A model generated the notes under the pieces. It saw only the letters and a program-made list of their open reading frames with translations. It ran no database searches and was not told where the DNA came from. Positions 5,919 to 10,041 of a DNA stretch of 10,041 nt are shown piece after piece (position 1 is the first letter of the stretch; every line of letters starts with the position of its first letter). This stretch comes from Reyranella sp. GTDB taxonomy: Bacteria > Pseudomonadota > Alphaproteobacteria > Reyranellales > Reyranellaceae. The DNA is taken from positions 1-10,041 of the forward strand of contig JAUXRT010000073.1 in assembly GCA_030681635.1 (NCBI GenBank), given 5' to 3'. The position numbers were made by a program, and so were the translations under genes.

Positions 5919-6449
5919 CTACTCGACGATGACGCCGCAGGCGATGCGGTCGCCGGCATTGCCGGCCGGGTCGCTCTTGTAGTCGTCGGCGGCGGCGTGA
6001 ATCACGATCGCCGAGCCATCGGCATCGAACACCGAATTGGGCTGGCCCTTGACCAGCGAGATCATGGGATTGGCGATCTCGATCACCAGCTCGCCGCTCG
6101 CCGGAATATGCAGGTTGGGCATGTCGCCGGCATGGGCGCCGTCGGCCGCTGCGATGCCGTGCTTCTTGTTGCCCGGATTGAAGTGCGGCCCCGCGCTGGT
6201 GAAGGGCGGCTCGCACTTGCCGACCGCATGGATATGGAACGCGCGATCGCCCGCAGGGAAACCCTTCAGCGACATCTTCAGGAGAACGCCGGTCGGCATC
6301 TGGACAAGGTCGACCCGCCCGACGTCCTTGCCAGCCGCGTCCTTCAAGGCCGCCTTGGCTGTCACCGTCTGGGCATTGGCTTGAAGCGACACCAGGCATC
6401 CCGCCGTCAGCGCCACGAGACCGCACATCATCGATCGGCCGATACGCAT
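5919..6449 (-). CDS. sodC: Periplasmic Cu/Zn superoxide dismutase
   Basis: A 176-residue bacterial SodC, which dismutates superoxide to oxygen and hydrogen peroxide outside the cytoplasm. All ligands are present: Cu by His72 and His74 (HIHAVGKCEPP), His89 and His151 (VIHA); Zn by His89 (bridging), His97, His106 and Asp109. The disulfide pair is Cys79 and Cys171, and the electrostatic-guidance Arg is Arg168 in RIACGVI. The loop DDYKSDPAGNAGDRIACG is canonical. An N-terminal export signal ends at ANA before Gln27. An LTAGC at 14-18 vaguely resembles a lipobox but does not fit it well. The start at 6449 follows GGAGG with 6 bases spacing. The gene stands alone on the minus strand, convergent to the frameshifted reading frame (15 bases apart), with a 126-bp upstream region shared with the end of the CoA-transferase gene. 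Confidence 0.95.
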   Translation of the reverse strand: MRIGRSMMCGLVALTAGCLVSLQANAQTVTAKAALKDAAGKDVGRVDLVQMPTGVLLKMSLKGFPAGDRAFHIHAVGKCEPPFTSAGPHFNPGNKKHGIAAADGAHAGDMPNLHIPASGELVIEIANPMISLVKGQPNSVFDADGSAIVIHAAADDYKSDPAGNAGDRIACGVIVE

Positions 6450-6544
6450 CAGTCCCTCCGGTCTGAAATTCTGCCCCTCACTGCGCCCCGAGGAGCTGGT
6501 GGGTCAAGTGGGTGCAGGAGGGTGCTGATGGTTGCGCCCGCTGA

Positions 6545-6567
6545 ACGGCCGCCCCCTAACCGGCCGT
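6545..6567 (-). terminator. Possible weak terminator hairpin after the CoA-transferase gene
   Basis: ACGGCCG (6545-6551) and CGGCCGT (6561-6567) form an exact 7-bp GC-rich stem with a 9-base loop, starting 9 bases past the CoA-transferase stop. Only TT follows on the minus strand, so it is not a standard rho-independent terminator. It may pause polymerase or protect the 3' end, or it may be chance in GC-rich DNA. Confidence 0.3.
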
Positions 6568-6575
6568 CGCCGCAG

Positions 6576-7790
6576 TCAGATGATCTTTCGCGCCCTCAGA
6601 TCGGCCACTTCGGCAGCGCCAAAGCCCAATTCTGCCAGTACCGCGTCATTGTGTTCGCCCAGTTCCGGCGCGATTCCGGGCTTGGCCGGGGTTTCGGAGA
6701 ACTGCCAGGGCGTGCCGTGCACTTTCAGCTTGCCGTGCTTCGGATGGTCGACATGCGTCACGTAGCCGTTGGCCACCACGTCGGGATCGTTGGAGGCTTC
6801 CAGCAGCGTGTTGATCGGCGCCGAGACGATGTCGGCGCCACGCAACCTTGCCACCCAGTCGTCGCGCGTGCCGGTGGCGAACAGGCTGTCGAGCAGTGCC
6901 AGCAGCTCGGCGCGCTTGGCCTCGTTGTCGATGATGACGCCGAGATTCTCGAAGCCGGCCTCCTTCAGCCGGGGAAGGAAGCCCAGCGCCGTCATGGCGT
7001 CGCTCCAGTTCTCCGGCCCGGTGAGCTGGAACACCAGCGGCTTGCCGTCGCGGTCGTTGAAGCTCGCGCTGATGCCGGGGCGCTGTGCCGTGCCGGTGAT
7101 CCGCGCCTGGCCGGTCACGGGGTTCTCGTTGCGCCACATCGTGGTAGTGAAGGTCCAGCCCATCAGCCGGACCAGCGAGCCCAGAAGCGAGAGCTCGATC
7201 TTCTGGCCCTGGCCGGTGGTCCGGGCATGAGTGAGAGCCGCGAGCGCGCCGCCGAAGGCCAGCATGGCGGTGGACTCGTCGGCGACCGACGCGATGCCGG
7301 TGCGCATCTTCTGGCCCGGCATGGAGTAGGCCTCGGCGATGCCGCCCAGCGCCTGCGCCATCGAATCGGTGCCGGGCAGGTGGCCGTTCGGCCCCCTGGT
7401 GCCGTAGCCCGAGATCGAGACGTAGACCAGCTTGGGGTTGTGCTTGCGAAGTTCCTCGTAGCCGAAACCGTTCTTTTCTGCGGCACCTGGGCGGAAGTTC
7501 TGGCCGAAGATGTCGGCCTTCGCCACGAGCTTGTGCAGGATGGCGCGGCCCTCGGGCGTCTTGAGGTTCAGGGTGACGCTCTTCACGCCGCGATTGTTGG
7601 TCTCGAAGAAGGTGCTGCCCTTGCCCGGCAATACCGTCATGTAGCGCGAGCCGTCGCCGCCCTCCGGCACTTCGATCTTGATCACGTCGGCGCCGAGGTC
7701 GGCCATCAGCATCCAGGGCACGGTACCGGCTTGTGCCGTCGAGCAGGAGACGACTTTTACGCCCTGCAGGGGGCCGTGTGGTGCGGACAT
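6576..7790 (-). CDS. CaiB/BaiF family (class III) CoA-transferase
   Basis: A 404-residue protein of the family that moves coenzyme A between carboxylic acids (formyl-CoA, carnitine, bile acid and succinyl-CoA-type transferases), normally as interlocked dimers in the cytosol. Seen are the opening PLQGVKVVSCSTAQAGTVPW, MADLGADVIKIEVPEGGD (29-46), the NNRGVKSVTLNLKTPEG segment (65-81), and QNFRPGAAEKNGFGYEEL (97-114). The SISGYGTRGP motif is followed by LPGTDSMAQALGG, in which Asp142 is the expected nucleophile forming the acyl-aspartyl intermediate. The length is typical. The start at 7790 has AGGAG about 9 bases upstream, and that site overlaps the TAG stop of the DppF-type ATPase gene 12 bases away. 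It is therefore almost certainly translated as the last gene of the transporter operon. The acid substrate is not deducible. A racemase-type member of the same family (such as alpha-methylacyl-CoA racemase) is less likely given the motif set. Confidence 0.92.
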   Translation of the reverse strand: MSAPHGPLQGVKVVSCSTAQAGTVPWMLMADLGADVIKIEVPEGGDGSRYMTVLPGKGSTFFETNNRGVKSVTLNLKTPEGRAILHKLVAKADIFGQNFRPGAAEKNGFGYEELRKHNPKLVYVSISGYGTRGPNGHLPGTDSMAQALGGIAEAYSMPGQKMRTGIASVADESTAMLAFGGALAALTHARTTGQGQKIELSLLGSLVRLMGWTFTTTMWRNENPVTGQARITGTAQRPGISASFNDRDGKPLVFQLTGPENWSDAMTALGFLPRLKEAGFENLGVIIDNEAKRAELLALLDSLFATGTRDDWVARLRGADIVSAPINTLLEASNDPDVVANGYVTHVDHPKHGKLKVHGTPWQFSETPAKPGIAPELGEHNDAVLAELGFGAAEVADLRARKII

Positions 7791-7802
7791 TGACGCTTTC
7801 TC

Positions 7803-8780
7803 CTATTCGAACAGGTAACAGGCGACGAAGTGACCAGGCGAGACCTCGCGCAACGCAGGCTCCTCCTGCGAACAATGCGGCATGACATAAGGACAGCGCG
7901 TATGGAAGCGGCAGCCGGACGGCGGGTTGAGCGGCGACGGCACCTCGCCCTTGAGTTCGACCTCCTCCTCGCCCCGCCCCGGCCAGGCCACCAGGACGGC
8001 CGAGAACAGGGCCTTGGTATAGGGATGGCGGACATCGTCGAACAGGGAAGCGGTCGGCGCCTTCTCGACGATCTTGCCGAGATACATCACCACCGTATGG
8101 TCGGCCATATGGCGCACGGTGGCGAGATCATGGGCCACCAGCAGATAGGCCACGTCGTCCTGCGCCTGGATGTCCTTCAGCAGGTTCATCATCTGGGCGC
8201 GGATCGATACGTCCAGCGCCGACACCGGCTCGTCGAGCACGATCAGCTTGGGCTGCGACGCGAGCGCCGCGGCGAGCGCCACGCGCTGGCGCTGGCCGCC
8301 ACTGAACTCGTGTGGATACTGCTGCGCCTGTTCCGGCCGCAGGCCGACTTGGACCAGGAGTTCACGCACCCGCTCGTCGATCCTCGCCTTGTCCCCCCAG
8401 GCATTGACGATCAGCGATTCGGCGATGGTGCGGCCCACCTTCATGCGCGGGTTGAGCGACGACCAGGGATCCTGGAACACCGCCTGCACCTTGGCGCGGT
8501 AGGCCTTGAGCGCCTCGCCTTTCAGGGCATGAATCGGCTCGCCTTCGAGCAGGATACGGCCCTCGGTGGGCTCCTCGAGATTGAGGATCATGCGCGACGT
8601 CGTGGTCTTGCCGCAGCCCGACTCGCCCACCAGGCCGAGCGTCTCGCCGGCCCTTATGTCGAACGACACGTCGTCCACCGCCTTGACGTGACCCAGCGTC
8701 TTGGCGAACAGGACACCCTTGGTGAAGGCGAAATGCTTGCGCACGCCCTCGACGCGCAACAGCGGCTGGCCCTCACTCAT
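7803..8780 (-). CDS. Dipeptide/oligopeptide ABC transporter ATPase, DppF/OppF type
   Basis: A 325-residue nucleotide-binding subunit of a peptide/nickel-type importer, acting at the inner face of the membrane. Motifs in order are Walker A GESGCGKT (52-59), Q-loop Gln103 in VFQDPWSSLNP, signature FSGGQRQR (159-166), Walker B LIVLDEP (179-185) with Glu184, D-loop SALD (187-190) and H-loop His217. The C-terminal oligopeptide extension begins at HPYTKALFSAV and holds four cysteines (290, 296, 303, 321). The N-terminal insertion FTKGVLFAKTLGHVKAVD is typical of the F-type subunit. The start at 8780 is fixed by an ATGA overlap with the stop of the preceding D-type ATPase. The open frame extends further upstream, but only inside that gene. 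The signature begins with Phe instead of Leu, which is common in this group. Substrate could be peptides, nickel, opines or similar solutes. Confidence 0.95.
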   Translation of the reverse strand: MSEGQPLLRVEGVRKHFAFTKGVLFAKTLGHVKAVDDVSFDIRAGETLGLVGESGCGKTTTSRMILNLEEPTEGRILLEGEPIHALKGEALKAYRAKVQAVFQDPWSSLNPRMKVGRTIAESLIVNAWGDKARIDERVRELLVQVGLRPEQAQQYPHEFSGGQRQRVALAAALASQPKLIVLDEPVSALDVSIRAQMMNLLKDIQAQDDVAYLLVAHDLATVRHMADHTVVMYLGKIVEKAPTASLFDDVRHPYTKALFSAVLVAWPGRGEEEVELKGEVPSPLNPPSGCRFHTRCPYVMPHCSQEEPALREVSPGHFVACYLFE

Positions 8781-9766
8781 GCCGGCGTAACCTTCCAGCA
8801 GTCGGCGGTATGCGCGTCTCCCACGCGAACCTCGGCGGGATAGGCGTCCAGACAACGTTGCTCGACAAGAGGACAGCGCGAGGCAAAGCGGCAGCCCACC
8901 GGCAGGTCCATCAGCGACGGCGGCTGACCCTCAATCGTGGTGAGCCGGCCGATCGGACCGGTCATCTTGGGCACCGAGGCGATCAGCGCCCGCGTATAGG
9001 GATGCTGGGGCGCCTCGAAGATCTGCCGCACAGGGCCGCACTCGACGATGCGGCCGGCGTACATCACCGCCACGCGGTCGCACATGCGGCCGACGACGCC
9101 GAAATCGTGGGTGATGAACAGGATCGCCATGCCGGTCTCGGCCTGCAGGCGTTTTAGCAATTTCAGGTACTGAAGCTGGATCGTGACATCGAGCGCGGTG
9201 GTCGGCTCGTCGGCGATCAACACGCCCGGCTCGCCGCTGATGGCAATGGCGCCCACCACACGCTGCTTCATGCCGCCGCTCAACTGGTGCGGATACTGGC
9301 CGATGCGCTGTTCCGGTGCCGCGATGTCGACGCGGCGGAGCGCTTCCACCGCCTCCTTCATGATCTCGGTGTTCGGGGCGCGCTTGCGGCGCTCGATCGC
9401 CTCGCGCAACTGGTCGCCGATCGAGAAGACTGGATTGAGCGAGGTCTGTGGGTCCTGCAGCACCATCGAGATCCGCCGCCCGCGGATCTCGCGCATCTCC
9501 GCCGGTGTGCGCTCCAGGATATTCTCACCGTTAAGCAGCACCTCGCCCTTGATGGTCTGGGCGCCGCCCTTGGGCAGCAGACGCATCAGCGACAGCGCCG
9601 TGAGGCTCTTGCCGCATCCGGATTCACCCACCAGGCCCAGCACCTCGCCACGCCGCAGCGAGAAGCTCACGCCGTCGACCGCCTTCACGACGCCGCGGCG
9701 CAGGAAGAAATGGGTGTGCAGGTCGCGGACCTCGAGAACGGTCTCGCCTCTCATGTCGGGCTTCAT
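8777..9766 (-). CDS. Dipeptide/oligopeptide ABC transporter ATPase, DppD/OppD type
   Basis: A 329-residue partner ATPase of the same importer. Walker A is GESGCGKS (47-54), Q-loop Gln104 in VLQDPQTSLNP, signature LSGGMKQR (162-169), Walker B VLIADEP (182-188) with Glu187, TTALD (189-193), and switch His220 in FITHDFGVVGRMCD. The C-terminus has the peptide-importer extension HPYTRALIASVP and four cysteines (292, 298, 305, 323) at exactly the same spacing as in the DppF-type partner. The start at 9766 is taken because its ATG overlaps the permease stop (ATGA), a typical coupled start. Met5 (9754) is a possible alternative. The longer open frame beginning at 9871 only shadows the permease gene. 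It forms a heterodimer with the product of 7803-8780, an inference from the family. Confidence 0.95.
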   Translation of the reverse strand: MKPDMRGETVLEVRDLHTHFFLRRGVVKAVDGVSFSLRRGEVLGLVGESGCGKSLTALSLMRLLPKGGAQTIKGEVLLNGENILERTPAEMREIRGRRISMVLQDPQTSLNPVFSIGDQLREAIERRKRAPNTEIMKEAVEALRRVDIAAPEQRIGQYPHQLSGGMKQRVVGAIAISGEPGVLIADEPTTALDVTIQLQYLKLLKRLQAETGMAILFITHDFGVVGRMCDRVAVMYAGRIVECGPVRQIFEAPQHPYTRALIASVPKMTGPIGRLTTIEGQPPSLMDLPVGCRFASRCPLVEQRCLDAYPAEVRVGDAHTADCWKVTPA

Positions 9767-10041
9767 AGCTGGCGCAGCCTCGGGTCGAGCCGGTCGCGCA
9801 GCCAATCGCCGAACAGGTTGACCGACAGCACCATCAGCGTGATGGCGATGCCCGGGATCAGCGCCACCCACCAGGCTTCGGCGATGCGCCCGCGCCCCTC
9901 GGAGATCATCAGGCCCCAGGTCGGCGTCGGCGGCGGGATGCCGGCACCGAGGAAGGAGAGCGTCGCCTCGGCGATGATCACGACGCCGATGTTGAGCGTG
10001 ACCAGGACCATGAAGGTGTTGAGCACGTTGGGCAGGATGTG
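9763..10041 (-). CDS. ABC transporter permease, DppC/OppC type, C-terminal part
   Basis: Ninety-two C-terminal residues are visible; the gene extends past the right edge, so ATG codons inside this stretch are internal. The segment HILPNVLNTFMVLVTLNIG leads into the coupling-helix (EAA) motif, AEATLSFLGAGIPPPTPTWG, which contacts the ATPases. This is followed by a last membrane helix (about WWVALIPGIAITLMVLSVNLFGDWLRD, read in two overlapping parts) and the signature ending LRDRLDPRLRQL. This is the standard end of the C-type permease of peptide/nickel importers. Its stop overlaps the start of the DppD-type ATPase by ATGA. The B-type permease and the substrate-binding protein are expected further right, outside the window. 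Confidence 0.93.
   Translation of the reverse strand, partial: HILPNVLNTFMVLVTLNIGVVIIAEATLSFLGAGIPPPTPTWGLMISEGRGRIAEAWWVALIPGIAITLMVLSVNLFGDWLRDRLDPRLRQL

Noticed and set aside
5997..7793. Long plus-strand open frame of 598 codons opposite sodC and the CoA-transferase
   Set aside because: It is antisense to two genes with complete catalytic motifs and its translation is Arg/His/Gly-rich with no recognisable domain. This is the usual stop-poor shadow frame of GC-rich DNA.
7830..8843. Plus-strand open frame of 337 codons opposite the DppF-type ATPase
   Set aside because: Shadow of an ATPase whose motifs are all intact; the translation has no domain pattern.

Overview
The window is about 10 kb of dense, GC-rich bacterial chromosome. 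Codon use is strongly G/C at third positions, intergenic gaps are short, and the gene families are a YghU-type GST, CsbD, CaiB/BaiF CoA-transferase, Dpp/Opp transporter, PmtA-like methyltransferase and LLM oxidoreductase. Together they point to a soil or freshwater alphaproteobacterium, perhaps of the Reyranella/Bradyrhizobium type. That placement is an inference from gene style, not a proven assignment. I see no RNA genes, insertion sequences, phage genes or CRISPR arrays, and no gene-free stretch longer than about 150 bases.

Layout. On the minus strand, reading leftwards from about 2460, are an LLM-class flavin oxidoreductase (1550-2458), a PmtA-like SAM methyltransferase 34 nt behind it (934-1515), a small predicted lipoprotein with its own ribosome binding site (342-860), and the first 96 codons of a YghU-type glutathione-dependent oxidoreductase (1-288) that runs off the left edge. 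Divergent from the LLM gene is a plus-strand SDR oxidoreductase (2600-3346). It meets, 7 bases apart, a minus-strand YafJ-type class II glutamine amidotransferase (3354-4163). Divergent from that is a small CsbD stress protein (4252-4440) with a likely EcfG-type promoter and a strong terminator (4462-4490). The terminator separates it from a convergent TonB-like protein (4499-5470).

The centre holds a small secreted-protein reading frame that looks frameshifted (5566-5903) and, convergent to it, a periplasmic Cu/Zn superoxide dismutase (5919-6449). The right third is one tightly packed minus-strand operon: the end of a DppC-type permease (9763-10041, partial), a DppD-type ATPase (8777-9766), a DppF-type ATPase (7803-8780) and a CaiB/BaiF family CoA-transferase (6576-7790). 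The first three genes are joined by ATGA stop/start overlaps. The CoA-transferase ribosome binding site sits on the stop codon of the last ATPase.

How they fit together. The right-hand operon plausibly imports a peptide-like or other small solute and then processes an acyl-CoA, although the substrate cannot be read from the sequence. The middle of the window has an envelope and stress flavour: CsbD, SodC and an orphan TonB-like protein. The left part is a mix of small-molecule redox and methylation enzymes. I did not find a clearly new defence or mobile system. The points most worth following are the EcfG-like promoter, the frameshifted secreted protein, the hairpin over the amidotransferase start, and the CoA-transferase joined to the transporter.
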